Source: Saprospiraceae bacterium (lineage in GTDB: Bacteria; Bacteroidota; Bacteroidia; Chitinophagales; Saprospiraceae). Taken from it: a DNA stretch of 64,000 nucleotides. A model generated the notes under the pieces. The model was not told the DNA's origin, searched no databases, and was given only the letters and a program-made list of their open reading frames with translations. Positions 43,089-52,311 of the stretch are shown piece by piece. Numbering within the stretch: position 1 is the first letter of the stretch; every line of letters starts with the position of its first letter. The position numbers and the translations under genes are program-made. The DNA lies in the NCBI GenBank assembly GCA_016716185.1, contig JADJWV010000003.1:310001-374000 (forward strand), read 5' to 3'.

Positions 43089-43532
43089 TTAGATTGTATA
43101 AGGTTCGGGTTTTTGTGCACTGTGCGGGTGCTCAGCGCCTTCGTAAATAAATAATTTCCTGTACATGGCATCGCCCAGTTTGCTCTTGGGAAGCATTTTG
43201 CGGATAGCGACCTCCAGAATTCTGTTGGGATGTTTCGCCAACACTTCTCTGGGTGTTGCCGATTTTTGTCCTCCCGGATATCCACTGTAGGTCAAATAGA
43301 CTTTATCGTCCATTTTTTTACCGGTGAATCGCACTTTTGCCGCGTTGACGATAATGACATTGTCGCCACAATCCATGTGTGGTGCAAAATCTGTTTTGTG
43401 CTTGCCCATTAATAAATGAGCAACCTGTGAAGACAGACGGCCGACCACCTGACCTTCAGCATCGACTACGTGCCATTTTCTGCTGGTTTCAGCAGATTTG
43501 GAGTAGGAAGTTTTAAAACTTAAAGTATTCAC
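43089..43532 (-). CDS. rplM: 50S ribosomal protein L13
   Basis: 147 residues, matching L13: RKWHVVDAEGQVVGRLSS, HMDCGDNVIIVNAAKVRFTGKK, YSGYPGGQKSATPREVLAKHP and a KSKLGDAMYRKLFIYEGAEHPHSAQKP end. First gene of the rplM-rpsI-rpsB-tsf operon. Confidence 0.96.
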   Translation of the reverse strand: MNTLSFKTSYSKSAETSRKWHVVDAEGQVVGRLSSQVAHLLMGKHKTDFAPHMDCGDNVIIVNAAKVRFTGKKMDDKVYLTYSGYPGGQKSATPREVLAKHPNRILEVAIRKMLPKSKLGDAMYRKLFIYEGAEHPHSAQKPEPYTI

Positions 43533-43776
43533 TTTTACTAAAATTTAATAGTGAGGGCTTTTTTGAAGCGGGCACAAAGGTAAACCCAAGTCCAATATGC
43601 TGTATGCCAAAGCTTAAAAAAAATTGTAAATTTTTAGCTAACTGATTGAAAAACAAGTAAATTTTGGACAAGATTGCAAAATTGTCGCAAAATCAGGTAC
43701 TCCGGGAGGCCTTCATTTAGGCATCCATCTGAAGCTAATGCCAATTCGTTTTATCTTCGCGTTCTTAAACAGCACC

Positions 43777-44334
43777 ATGGAGAAAATTAAAGTTGGGATC
43801 AGTTGCGGCGACATCAACGGAATCAGTCTTGAGGTAATTCTGAAAGCCCTCAAACACGAAATGATCTATAAAAACATCATCCCGATCCTATATTGCAATG
43901 TAAAAATAGCATCCTACCATAAAAACATTGCCCAGCTCGAAAATCTAAGCTTCAATATAATCTCTCCCGGTGAAAGACCAAGGCCGGGTCGGCTGAACCT
44001 GGTCAATTGCTGGAATGAGAATGTGACCATTTCCTTGGGAAAACCAAGTCCGGATGGCGGTAAATACGCTAAAATGGCCTTGGACAGAGCCCTTGAGGAT
44101 TTGAATAAAAACGAGCTGGATGCCCTGGTTACCGGCCCCATACACAAACATTCGATGCGAATGGCGGGCTTTGAGCACATGGGTCACACGGGTTACCTGC
44201 TCGAAAAATCAGGAGCCAAAGACTGTTTGATGTTTATGGTTTCCGAAAGCCTGAAAGTAGGCATTGTTACCGAACACCTTCCCGTTTCGCAAATTGCCCA
44301 GGCCATTAAAAAGATTCCATACTCCGCAAACTGA
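43777..44334 (+). CDS. pdxA: PdxA, N-terminal frame of a frameshifted gene
   Basis: First half of 4-hydroxythreonine-4-phosphate dehydrogenase, the pyridoxal-phosphate biosynthesis enzyme. Starts MEKIKVGISCGDINGIS at 43777 (the frame opens earlier at 43738 with no homology-like text). LVTGPIHKHSMRMAGFEHMGHT has metal-binding His residues and VGIVTEHLPVSQIAQAIKK is PdxA-like. After the A5 run at 44308-44312 the frame reads IPYSAN then stops. One more A would continue as KKDSILRKLKIMEQSL into the second frame. Confidence 0.9.
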   Translation: MEKIKVGISCGDINGISLEVILKALKHEMIYKNIIPILYCNVKIASYHKNIAQLENLSFNIISPGERPRPGRLNLVNCWNENVTISLGKPSPDGGKYAKMALDRALEDLNKNELDALVTGPIHKHSMRMAGFEHMGHTGYLLEKSGAKDCLMFMVSESLKVGIVTEHLPVSQIAQAIKKIPYSAN

Positions 44335-44339
44335 AGATC

Positions 44340-44834
44340 ATGGAACAATCGCTGATCACCGACTTCGGCATAGAAAAACCTCATCTGGCGGTACTGGGAC
44401 TCAATCCGCATGCCGGAGAAGAAGGATTGCTCGGACCCGAAGACGAAGAGATCATCAGGCCCGCTATTATTGAAGCCAAGAAAGCCGGAATGTTTGTTTC
44501 GGGACCCTATCCTGCCGATAGTTTTTTTGGCACCGGACAATTCAATAAATTCGATGGCATCCTGGCGATGTATCACGATCAGGGTTTGATTCCATTTAAG
44601 ACCATTACCCATCAGGAAGGTGTAAATTATACGGCCGGACTGCCTTTTGTAAGAACTTCTCCGGATCATGGTACGGCTTTCGACCTGGCTGGAAAAAATG
44701 AAGCCGATCCCGGCTCGATGTTCAATGCCATACTGATGGCCAAAGAGATCGTTTTTCAACGCAAAGGCTATAAAGAAATGCGGGAGAATGTTTTGAAGAA
44801 AAGGCCAAAGCTATCAGAAGAAATGAGCGAGTAG
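44340..44834 (+). CDS. pdxA: PdxA, C-terminal frame of a frameshifted gene
   Basis: Second half of PdxA, from the internal M of KLKIMEQSLITDFG onward. It includes LGLNPHAGEEGLLG, FVSGPYPADSFF, DGILAMYHDQGLIPFK (metal-binding His and Asp) and VRTSPDHGTAFDLAGK. This is not an independent start; the real coding sequence continues from about 44313 in this frame. With one A restored the enzyme would be about 353 residues, a normal length. Confidence 0.9.
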   Translation: MEQSLITDFGIEKPHLAVLGLNPHAGEEGLLGPEDEEIIRPAIIEAKKAGMFVSGPYPADSFFGTGQFNKFDGILAMYHDQGLIPFKTITHQEGVNYTAGLPFVRTSPDHGTAFDLAGKNEADPGSMFNAILMAKEIVFQRKGYKEMRENVLKKRPKLSEEMSE

Positions 44835-45510
44835 GTTAGTTCACTCCATTATCATTCGTCTCGGTTGAGATTGGTTTATTCAATCCGACAACTTTGGCAG
44901 TGCAAAGTTAGATGAAATCGGATGAATATTGTAACTCCTTATATATATTATTTTTAAATATATTATCTGGCTTAACATCCCAGAAATAAATTTTTATAAA
45001 AAGCAATTGAGTTGGTGTTTGTTTCGTGTTTTTTAGAAAAACGAATATTTTTTATTAACTAAAAATTTACTTCCAGAATTGACGAAAACACCTGTATAGT
45101 AAATAGTACTTGCCGGAAACTGGATTCTGAAGAGAATAAAACAATTAGCTTTTGCTTGAAAGTTATATAGACTGATTTACTTCTTTAATTTTCAATCACG
45201 CGTCTTCCTTTTAGCTTTGTCCAATAAAATTTTAACCACAAAACATTCTGAAAAATCGGGGAAGATCTGGCATTCAGATGGATTCAGAAAATAACTTAGT
45301 TCAAGTGTACTTGCAGAGGAAGATACCTGGAGTTATGTTAGCGCGACAGCATCCATTTTTTCAAAACTGAAATTCAATCCCTCTCTGATTTTTTCCATTC
45401 GATCATTCCAAAGCCGGCTGCAAAAATAGTCTCAACTTAGGAACTCCAACTTATTCGGAATGTTAAAAGGATTTTAGAAATTGAAGATCAGGCTTTGATC
45501 AACTGTACTT
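44835..45510. other. Gene-free AT-rich intergenic region
   Basis: About 675 bp between pdxA and the glucosaminidase-like gene (convergent). I see AT-rich tracts at 44930-44990 and 45030-45060 but no RNA gene, no clear promoter or terminator and no recognised protein remnant. A short reading frame at 45495-45734 is the opposite strand of the glucosaminidase-like gene. Confidence 0.4.
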
Positions 45511-46242
45511 TTATCTTCTTTTTGATTTTTTCGCTGGCTGCCTGCTTTTTTTGTATTGACTTTTCACTTCCGGCTTTTTCGATTCAAGAGGAAGGATACG
45601 CTTCGCTAAATATTCCATTGGAACAGGCACAACCGTTATTTCGGATGCAAAAATGGCATCTGCCTGTTTTTCAACCGCAATTTCCGGGGCAGCTTTCTTT
45701 TGATCTAATAAATCGAGATCGTATTTTTCAATGAGGCGTATCAATTTTTCCGGATAACTGGGATCAGTAGCATAACCGCATTTTTTCAATCCGTAAGCCC
45801 AGGCTTTGTAATCGTTTGCCGGAAGGGTAAACAATTCACTGTAGCGCGGTCTGAATCTGATAAAGTCAGAATGATCGAGGTAAGAATCCATGGCGGAGGA
45901 ATACGATCTGAAACAAGAGAAGATTAAATTTCCAGTACTGTCTTTGTCGTCATCTTTATACTGATAGGTATTGCCCGCCCAATTCGCTTTGCACTTAATG
46001 CCAAAGTGGTTATTTGCATTGGTAGCCAGTTCGCTGCGGCCCGATTGGGATTCATGCAGAGCCTGAGCCATTTTGATGCTGGCCGGAATTCCGGTTCGCT
46101 CCATTTCACTGATGGCAACCCACTTGAATTGCTCGATGTATTTTTCCTGCACGGTTACAGGTCTTGTAGCCGTTAAAAAAACAAATGAAAAGATCGCCAA
46201 TAACAGCTTATGGAATGGGAGTAATGTTACTAAGGGCTTCAT
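45511..46242 (-). CDS. Exported glucosaminidase-domain (FlgJ-like) peptidoglycan hydrolase
   Basis: 243 residues from the ATG at 46242. The N-terminal hydrophobic segment LLLAIFSFVFLTA is a signal peptide or anchor. The glucosaminidase (GH73-type) domain (about 30-180) has SIKMAQALHESQSGRSELATNANNHFGIKC, where the conserved Glu in ALHES is the expected catalytic acid, then FRSYSSAMDSYLDHSDFI and YATDPSYPEKLIRLIEKY. A basic tail (KKSRQPAKKSKRR) ends the protein. The start MKPLVTLLPF was chosen over 46299 because upstream residues look like untranslated leader. Confidence 0.85.
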   Translation of the reverse strand: MKPLVTLLPFHKLLLAIFSFVFLTATRPVTVQEKYIEQFKWVAISEMERTGIPASIKMAQALHESQSGRSELATNANNHFGIKCKANWAGNTYQYKDDDKDSTGNLIFSCFRSYSSAMDSYLDHSDFIRFRPRYSELFTLPANDYKAWAYGLKKCGYATDPSYPEKLIRLIEKYDLDLLDQKKAAPEIAVEKQADAIFASEITVVPVPMEYLAKRILPLESKKPEVKSQYKKSRQPAKKSKRR

Positions 46243-46666
46243 ATTTTGTATCCTTTGCCTTTTCAGATACAAAAATAATACCAATTTTGAATTTAACAAA
46301 TGGGGGTAAATATGTAAAATATTGTTTTACATTTATTTACATAGTATTTTTTATCGTAATATATTTAAATTTAAGGCTGAAGACGTAAGGCGGAAGGCGG
46401 AAGAAGCTTAAAGCGCAAAGCTCGAAGCGAAAAGTTTTTATTTCTTAGTACCAAAGTCAAGTTTCTGGACATCACACCTCAATAATCCAGCATCTATTAT
46501 CCCTATTCATGCAATGGAAGCCATTTTCTTAGCTTAAAGGCGTAAGGCTGAATGTGTAAGGCGTAATCATTTTGCATCATCCATGCTGATTCTTAGAGTT
46601 AAGTGAAAAAAGCAAATACTTATAGCTTCTGTTCTGCTTGTGTAATTATTGTCCGCGCATAAAATT
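46243..46666. other. Intergenic region with dispersed repeat
   Basis: About 420 bp. Contains low-complexity GAAGGCGGAAG-type sequence at 46378-46430 and, at 46505-46600, a copy of the intergenic repeat described at position 22. No gene. Confidence 0.5.
46505..46583. repeat. Second copy of dispersed repeat (copy 1 at 22-65 and 124-150)
   Basis: 46505-46548 equals 22-65 at 42 of 44 positions. After shortened AAGGCGT units, the following AATCATTTTGCATCATCCA also resembles AATCATTATGCATTATCCA after the array at 128. The 7-bp array is ten units long in copy 1 and about two in copy 2. Confidence 0.8.
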
Positions 46667-47122
46667 CTATGGCTTCATTTCCATTCTAATCAGTCTTTTG
46701 GTTTTTGTACTACTCAAATTCTCAACTGAATGGGGTGCTTCAGCCTCTTTGTACATAGTTAAAGGAAAAACGAGTGGTTCCGGTAATTTACGGGTATCCA
46801 AAATCACATTCCCTTCACCATCTTTATCTATAAAATCTCCGGCTTCCATAATATACAGTACACTTGGCCACTGATGATGGTGGACGGGTTCAATTTCTTT
46901 AGGCGCAAGTGTGACCTCCAATACTCTGACTTTATCATTCTCCAGTAATATTTTATGGTTCTTAGGCGCAGAAACGACCGCATCCTGATCTTTAGGCCAA
47001 TCTGCAGGATTCCCGGTTTTGTACAATAGTTTTTGCTTTTCGGAAATTTGTCCGAAAACTGCCATAGTCGAAAATGCCGTGTAGCAAATAAAAAAGATTA
47101 GAAACTTACAAGTTGATTTCAT
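46667..47122 (-). CDS. Exported cupin-like protein
   Basis: 151 residues with signal peptide MKSTCKFLIFFICYTAFSTMAVFGQ. The mature region has a cupin-type pattern: RVLEVTLAPKEIEPVHHHQWPSVLYIMEAG (three His) and then APHSVEN with a fourth possible metal His. The fold (beta barrel) is inferred. Function is unknown. It has no operon partner; the next gene downstream is 425 bp away across a repeat. Confidence 0.7.
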   Translation of the reverse strand: MKSTCKFLIFFICYTAFSTMAVFGQISEKQKLLYKTGNPADWPKDQDAVVSAPKNHKILLENDKVRVLEVTLAPKEIEPVHHHQWPSVLYIMEAGDFIDKDGEGNVILDTRKLPEPLVFPLTMYKEAEAPHSVENLSSTKTKRLIRMEMKP

Positions 47123-47229
47123 GTTTGGTTAATTTTAGTTTTATTCGATTTCTATGATTTATTCATAGGCTTACAATTGAAAAACATAATCGCCGTCCTT
47201 AAGAATTGGAAGTTATTTTCATTATCAGA

Positions 47230-47484
47230 TTAATTAAAATTGTTTCTCTTGCCCTTTTTTAGATTTATTAAGGAAATAAATGAAATCAAAGCCCAAACGC
47301 CTTCAAGAATTATAAAAGGAACATAATTCATAAGAACGGAAGCCAAACACGCCAAAAGTGCCCCGATTAAATTCAATAAAATAAAAACCAAACTATCCTT
47401 TTCCAATTTATCGAAAGCATTGAGTGCATAAGCGAGTAAAATCTGAAATACCCCGATGAATCCTATCCAATCTATAATGTTCAT
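47230..47484 (-). CDS. Small membrane protein, CBU_0592-like
   Basis: 84 residues with three hydrophobic helices (about 4-20, 30-50, 56-73) and a basic C-terminus (LKKGKRNNFN). Wording such as DWIGFIGVFQILLAYALNAF and LNLIGALLACLASVLMNYVPFIILEGVWALIS matches small CBU_0592-type membrane proteins, whose function is unknown. It lies singly in the cassette-like region. Confidence 0.7.
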   Translation of the reverse strand: MNIIDWIGFIGVFQILLAYALNAFDKLEKDSLVFILLNLIGALLACLASVLMNYVPFIILEGVWALISFISLINLKKGKRNNFN

Positions 47485-47929
47485 TTGTTGTTAGCGAATA
47501 TGTGTATATGCATTTTCAAATTTCCGATCTCACTACTTGCTTCTTTCAAATCTGTTTGTATATTGCTTTCAGGAGTTTTATGGGCCGTTTATTGTAAATT
47601 ATTTTTTCAGGTTTGGCACCAGGTGCAAATTTATAATTGAACTAATTTCAAGTAACTGCCTTTTGAGTTCCAGTTTATACTTGCCTCTCATGAATTGTTT
47701 CTTTAACCAATTTCTCACAGCTCTTAACAACAACATATATTTAAGCCTTACCTCAGTAACACGTTTTCAAATTCGTCAGTAACCTCCCATATATGCCTAC
47801 CTTGTTCAATTACTCCAAGCCTTACTTTATTAAATTTTGCTGTAGTATCTATCGCAATTCTTTGGAAATAGCTTAAAATGTTTGTCAACAAGATAAAGTC
47901 TTTGCTTTTTAAGCAGGTTGTAAAATTTC
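47485..47929. other. Intergenic region with a possible gene remnant
   Basis: About 445 bp. On the minus strand, an open stretch of about 60 codons without an ATG (around 47765-47950) reads SYFQRIAIDTTAKFNKVRLG and then EQGRHIWEVTDEFENVLLR before a stop. It looks protein-like but I recognise no family. It may be a truncated cassette gene. The rest shows no feature I can name. Confidence 0.3.
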
Positions 47930-48205
47930 CTATTTATTTTTCCATCGTTCCAAATGTCCCAACATAAATGGTCTCGAAAAAAGCCAGGCAAAAAATTTGT
48001 TGTGCCCACCTTCAATCATTCCTTTTCGCGAAATTTCTGAAAATTCCTTTAAGGTAACCTGGCCACCATTAAATTCTCCGTTTCCGTAACAATAGCTGCA
48101 ATATTTTGAACTCTTCGTTCCGTCCTTTTCTGTGCCGCCTCCTTGTGGGTCTTTGTGCAAAGGTATTCCGCAACTCTGACAATTTTTGTAAGTCTGTTTT
48201 TCCAT
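47930..48205 (-). CDS. Putative zinc ribbon domain protein
   Basis: 91 residues. A Cys4 ribbon is visible: CQSCGIPL near the start and KYCSYCYGNGEF around residue 33, in the arrangement of the zinc-ribbon domain family (PF12674), with TEKDGTKS between. The C-terminal half (SRKGMIEGGHNKFFAWLF) is helix-like. Function is unknown; small single-gene unit. Confidence 0.75.
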   Translation of the reverse strand: MEKQTYKNCQSCGIPLHKDPQGGGTEKDGTKSSKYCSYCYGNGEFNGGQVTLKEFSEISRKGMIEGGHNKFFAWLFSRPFMLGHLERWKNK

Positions 48206-48557
48206 ATATATTTAAACATTTAATGTGCATGTGTTTTACTCGTGTTGGCCATCATTTGTCATTGCGCTCAAAAGAGCGGTTTATACGATACCGAGAATCA
48301 AAATTAAAAAAATAAAAGCAATTGGATGCATAGCGTGTACACAATTTTATGCGCCTCTATTTTACGACATTGAATAGCACTCTTCCTTTTATACATCATA
48401 ATTTTCTCATACGAACATTATAAACTTTATGATTTGGCCGGGTTGCAATTGTATCCCACAGATGTTCCGATTTATAAAAAATATTATTTTCTTGAAAATT
48501 GCCTTATTTTTGACATAGGTAATTCTCATTTATCATTGTAAAATTGAGTCTCACCCC
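48206..48557. other. Divergent intergenic region
   Basis: About 350 bp. A TATTTTTG (TAnnTTTG-type -7 box) at 48505-48512 may serve the beta-helix gene at 48558, but its -33 TTG is not at the usual distance. No RNA gene seen. Confidence 0.35.
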
Positions 48558-50231
48558 ATGAAAAAAATATTAGCCCTGATCATCGCGTCGGTAACGATCT
48601 CTTCATGTCTTGCTGGTTCTCATTATTATGTATCGCCATTTGCTTCGGGTCAGGGAGACGGCAGTGTATTATTTCCCTGGACGCTACAGCAAGCATTCAA
48701 CGCTCCACCCGAATTAAATAACCCCAGTGATACCATCTGGGTATGGCTACGGGAAGGCGTGTATACAAATTCATTCAATGCACAGACATCCTTCAGTTGT
48801 TTTACCCATGGAAAGGAAAATACACCTATTATATTCAGAAATTATAACCATGAACGTGTCGTGATTGATGGCCAACTTCCATATACCATTACCATGTCAT
48901 TGGGTAATTGCAGTTATACCTGGCTCTGGGGACTTGAAATCACCAATTCAAGCATTGCGGACAGAGACCATCCAAACTCAGACAGAACTGGCAATGTATA
49001 TTGCACTGCAGAAAATATGAAATTCATAAATCTTCTTGTACACGATCTTGGCAGCGGACTGGATGTTTGGAAATCTGCGAAGAACACTGAAATTTATGGA
49101 TGCATTATTTACAATATTGGAAATAACAACTACAACAATGGAAACTGGGAGGGTCATGGACATGGGATGTATTTGCAAAATGACACTGTTGGTATGAAGA
49201 AAATTCACAACAACATCATTTTCAATACGTATGGTTATGGAATGAAAATCTGGCAAACAACAGCGACTGCTGCTCTTGGTAATTTTGATATTCGGCATAA
49301 TGTTATTTTTAATGGCGGAGCGGCTTCCGAGAATCTTGGCGGTGTGGGAAACAATTCCAGAACTCATAATTTCTTTGTCGTTTCCAACTCCCCCGGCAAT
49401 CCAATTCTCAATACAACTATTAAACATAACTATACATTTTCCGGTACCAACACTCCCCGCCCTCCGGTCAATGCATTTGGTCTTAATTACGGGGTCAGGA
49501 ATTTTGTTTTGGACAGCAATTACTTTACTGGCCAACTCAGACTTGGATATAATAATACCCCAGTGTTTGATGCTGCTGTAACAGGAAATAAAATTTGTGC
49601 AGGAATTCCGCCATCTTACGGATATTATCTTTGGGGTTTTACAAACTCAGATTTCCCCAACAACTCCTATTATGCGGGACCTGATTATTCTGGGATTGAA
49701 TACTTCATTCTTCCCAATAAATATGATCCAAATTTAGCACATCTTGTAATTTACAATTGGGACAGCAGCTCCATAGTTAATATACGGATCAAATCAAGCG
49801 AATTCCGGGCAGGTGAAGTCGTCGAAGTTATTAATGCCATGAATTACTACGATGATAAAACCATAGACACCATTTCCGGCAATGGCGAACTCAATATTTC
49901 TATGTTAGATCGAAAAGCAGCATCCATAATTGGCTCTTCCCAAAATCCCAATGTGCAATTTCCTGTTTTTGGCACCTTTGTAATTCGCAAAACAGGGAAA
50001 TCCATAATTACCAATACCAGAAATGTATCTGAGTTTGATGATAAAATAGTCATTCTTCCAAACCCCTGTTCTGAAACTGCCACTATAAAATTTGAAAATT
50101 TGCCAATCCATCTATCGGTCCAAATCTTGAACCCTTTGGGAAAAGTACTTTTCAATCTCAAAATCTTACCGGATCTGAATATACATTGGAATTGGATCCA
50201 TATCCTTCGGGTCTGTATTATGTCCTGTTGA
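48558..50231 (+). CDS. Secreted beta-helix protein with a frame-shifted T9SS tail
   Basis: 557-residue reading with signal peptide (MKKILALIIASVTISSCLAG, possibly a lipobox-like LAG-less Cys at 17). Then right-handed parallel beta-helix repeats (about 30-420), as in pectate-lyase-like surface proteins: RNYNHERVVIDGQ, GLEITNSS, NNIIFNTYGYGMKIW. The C-terminal domain begins as a T9SS type A domain (ILPNPCSETATIKFEN). At about 50152 the frame breaks: the open frame ends NLKILPDLNIHWNWIHIL, whereas the next frame continues SQNLTGSEYTLELDPYPSGL and YYVLLMDGQEF to a stop at 50281, which is the expected end. A one-base loss is likely. Confidence 0.8.
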   Translation: MKKILALIIASVTISSCLAGSHYYVSPFASGQGDGSVLFPWTLQQAFNAPPELNNPSDTIWVWLREGVYTNSFNAQTSFSCFTHGKENTPIIFRNYNHERVVIDGQLPYTITMSLGNCSYTWLWGLEITNSSIADRDHPNSDRTGNVYCTAENMKFINLLVHDLGSGLDVWKSAKNTEIYGCIIYNIGNNNYNNGNWEGHGHGMYLQNDTVGMKKIHNNIIFNTYGYGMKIWQTTATAALGNFDIRHNVIFNGGAASENLGGVGNNSRTHNFFVVSNSPGNPILNTTIKHNYTFSGTNTPRPPVNAFGLNYGVRNFVLDSNYFTGQLRLGYNNTPVFDAAVTGNKICAGIPPSYGYYLWGFTNSDFPNNSYYAGPDYSGIEYFILPNKYDPNLAHLVIYNWDSSSIVNIRIKSSEFRAGEVVEVINAMNYYDDKTIDTISGNGELNISMLDRKAASIIGSSQNPNVQFPVFGTFVIRKTGKSIITNTRNVSEFDDKIVILPNPCSETATIKFENLPIHLSVQILNPLGKVLFNLKILPDLNIHWNWIHILRVCIMSC

Positions 50232-50408
50232 TGGATGGTCAGGAATTCATCGCCGTTCGAAAACTAATCATCAAAAAATGAGCAGGGCTTTTTCGTGTGG
50301 AAACTTCCATCGGAATAAATCGCAACTAATTCACATAATTAAACTACTGAATCACCAATATCCTGAAACTGCTTTTATTGGTTTGGCTTTCTTGTCCATG
50401 GATTTTGG

Positions 50409-50783
50409 TTATTGTGTCTTTCTGTAATGTAAAATTGCCAAAACCGATACAACCAAAAAAGGAATTGTCGAGATTATAATTTTATAGTTTGAACTCAGTA
50501 GCCCGGTGATAAACATAAATACCAACAATATACCTATACAAGCTATGCTTATGTATGTTAGAATTTTATACGGCTTCTTTTGAAATAAAGTGAATAATAA
50601 TATTATTTGCCCTACCAGAGGCAAAACCGTAAATGGATGAAGCGCAGAAAGAGGGTCTGTAAATAATTTTGAAAGTATTTCAGCTTCCGCCTGAAAAAGA
50701 AATAAACGGTTGTTCCCGCTCCATTCCAAATATCCAAAAAGCGAAGTAATAACTAAAAGGAGATTATAAATTTTACTTTTCAT
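50409..50783 (-). CDS. Hypothetical small membrane protein
   Basis: 124 residues with about four hydrophobic segments (ITSLFGYLEWS, VLPLVGQIILLFTLF, ISIACIGILLVFMFITGLL, IISTIPFLVVSVLAIL). I do not recognise the family. It is a single small gene in the cassette-like region, close to a GTTACCAGC motif at 50812 that also occurs in palindrome site 1. Confidence 0.55.
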   Translation of the reverse strand: MKSKIYNLLLVITSLFGYLEWSGNNRLFLFQAEAEILSKLFTDPLSALHPFTVLPLVGQIILLFTLFQKKPYKILTYISIACIGILLVFMFITGLLSSNYKIIISTIPFLVVSVLAILHYRKTQ

Positions 50784-50892
50784 TTTATCTTTTTTTAAGA
50801 ATGTCTATGCAGTTACCAGCCCACCAAATTGTCTGTCACGCTCTTCATTTCAATCAATTTTGCTTCCAAAATATTGGTTTTTAATATTAAGG

Positions 50893-52152
50893 GGACTTCT
50901 AAATATTCATAAAAATACCTATCTTTTGGGAAAAATTCTATATGGCCAAAATCATTACACCAAAGCAACAACTTGAGCTATTTGAGTGGGATGCTCTTGT
51001 TGAAAAACTTCGTTCTTTTGATAAAGATCCATTAGCTAAGCTTAACGATTACATCAGATTTGAATATTTTCGAAAGGAGCTGGAAAAAATTGTTAAAAGA
51101 ACGGGAGAAGGTCCCGGCAGGCCATCTTATGATGTAGTGATGATGTTCAAGTTATTAATTGTTCAAAGAATATATGATTTAAGTGATGAATCAATGGAAT
51201 TCCAAATAGCAGACCGGACAAGTTTTAAATTATTTTTAGGAATACGAGGAACGGATCAGATTCCTGACGCAAGAACAATCTGGTCGTTCAAGAATGAATT
51301 GAGTTTAAAGAAGGCGGATAAAAGGTTATTCAAAAAACTGGATCAACTATTACACCAGAATAGGGTAATAATAAATAAGGGTAGTATTGTAGATGCTCAT
51401 ATTGTAGAAAGCGAAATTAACCGCAATAGTAAAGAGGATAATGACTTAATAAAGAATGGGCAAATACCACAAGAATGGGAGGACAACCCAAATATTGGAA
51501 GACAAAAAGATTCCGATGCCCGCTGGGTAAAGCACCATAATCGCAAAGCCTACGGCTATAAAGATCATGTGAAGATCGATAAAAACACCAAACTGATTAC
51601 CAACTATGAAATAACCCCTGCGAATGTTTATGATGGTGAAATGACGGATGTATTGATAGAAAAACGGGATAAAGGAAAACGCTTATATGGAGATTCGGCA
51701 AGCTGGGATTTCCGAGAACGAATCCGGAAGAAAGGGATGATACCTTGTATAAATCAGAAAGGAAGAAGAAACCGTCCATTAAACGACAGGGAGCAAGACA
51801 GAAATACGAACTTATCAAGAACACGTGCACGAGTTGAACATGTATTTGGTTGTATCACCACGATGTTTGGAAAAATGAAATTACGATGCATAGGTAAAGT
51901 AAGATCTTCTTTTCAAATTGGACTGACAAACATAACATATAATTTATTCCGGATTATCCAACTAAAAAGAAAAGTAGCATGGGCATAGTGTGCCCGGAAC
52001 TGAAAAATCACAAATAAATTCACGAAATTGTTGAAAACCGGATCGAAATTGTTGAAAAACCTTGCTTGCAAAAGCTCCATTGTAGCCTTTGAAGTTTAAA
52101 TGAATATCATTTGAACAAATGAAACGAACTTTTTTAATAAATAGAAGTCCCC
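50893..52152 (+). mobile_element. IS5-family insertion sequence, complete
   Basis: 1,260 bp bounded by inverted repeats beginning GGGGACTTCTA at each end (50893 onward and ending at 52152), flanked by TTAA on both sides (50889-50892 and 52153-52156). TTAA fits the YTAR-type four-base target duplication of the IS5 group. One intact transposase gene. It looks recently inserted. Confidence 0.88.
50942..51988 (+). CDS. IS5-family DDE transposase
   Basis: 348 residues. N-terminal DUF772-like domain (RPSYDVVMMFKLLIVQRIYDLSDESMEFQIADR), then the DDE catalytic core: first Asp in SIVDAHIVES, second in RLYGDSASWD, Glu in ARVEHVFGCI. The middle basic stretch HHNRKAYGYKDHVKIDKN is typical of the group. 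Intact. Starts ATG at 50942, 49 bp inside the left end. Confidence 0.92.
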   Translation: MAKIITPKQQLELFEWDALVEKLRSFDKDPLAKLNDYIRFEYFRKELEKIVKRTGEGPGRPSYDVVMMFKLLIVQRIYDLSDESMEFQIADRTSFKLFLGIRGTDQIPDARTIWSFKNELSLKKADKRLFKKLDQLLHQNRVIINKGSIVDAHIVESEINRNSKEDNDLIKNGQIPQEWEDNPNIGRQKDSDARWVKHHNRKAYGYKDHVKIDKNTKLITNYEITPANVYDGEMTDVLIEKRDKGKRLYGDSASWDFRERIRKKGMIPCINQKGRRNRPLNDREQDRNTNLSRTRARVEHVFGCITTMFGKMKLRCIGKVRSSFQIGLTNITYNLFRIIQLKRKVAWA

Positions 52153-52311
52153 TTAATTAATATTTGTTACGTAGTATAGGCCTGATTGGGAAGTGGATAT
52201 TTTGTTATTAAACAGAAGAATGAAACCCTAACAAATTAATAGTTGATTATCCATATTAAAAATATGTTGAAGTTTAAAAATGCTACCAACCTACATAAAT
52301 AAATTCCAGAA
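51989..52311. other. IS5 right end and following spacer
   Basis: The first 160 bp belong to the insertion sequence and contain a repeated GAAATTGTTGAAAA (two copies near 52025-52060). After the TTAA target copy at 52153 there are about 155 bp of AT-rich spacer with no feature I can name. Confidence 0.5.

Noticed and set aside
45495..45734. Plus-strand frame of 79 codons
   Set aside because: Antisense to the glucosaminidase-like gene's 3' end; no independent evidence.
47537..47782. Plus-strand frame of 81 codons
   Set aside because: Hydrophobic low-complexity translation without start context; the opposite strand holds a more protein-like remnant.
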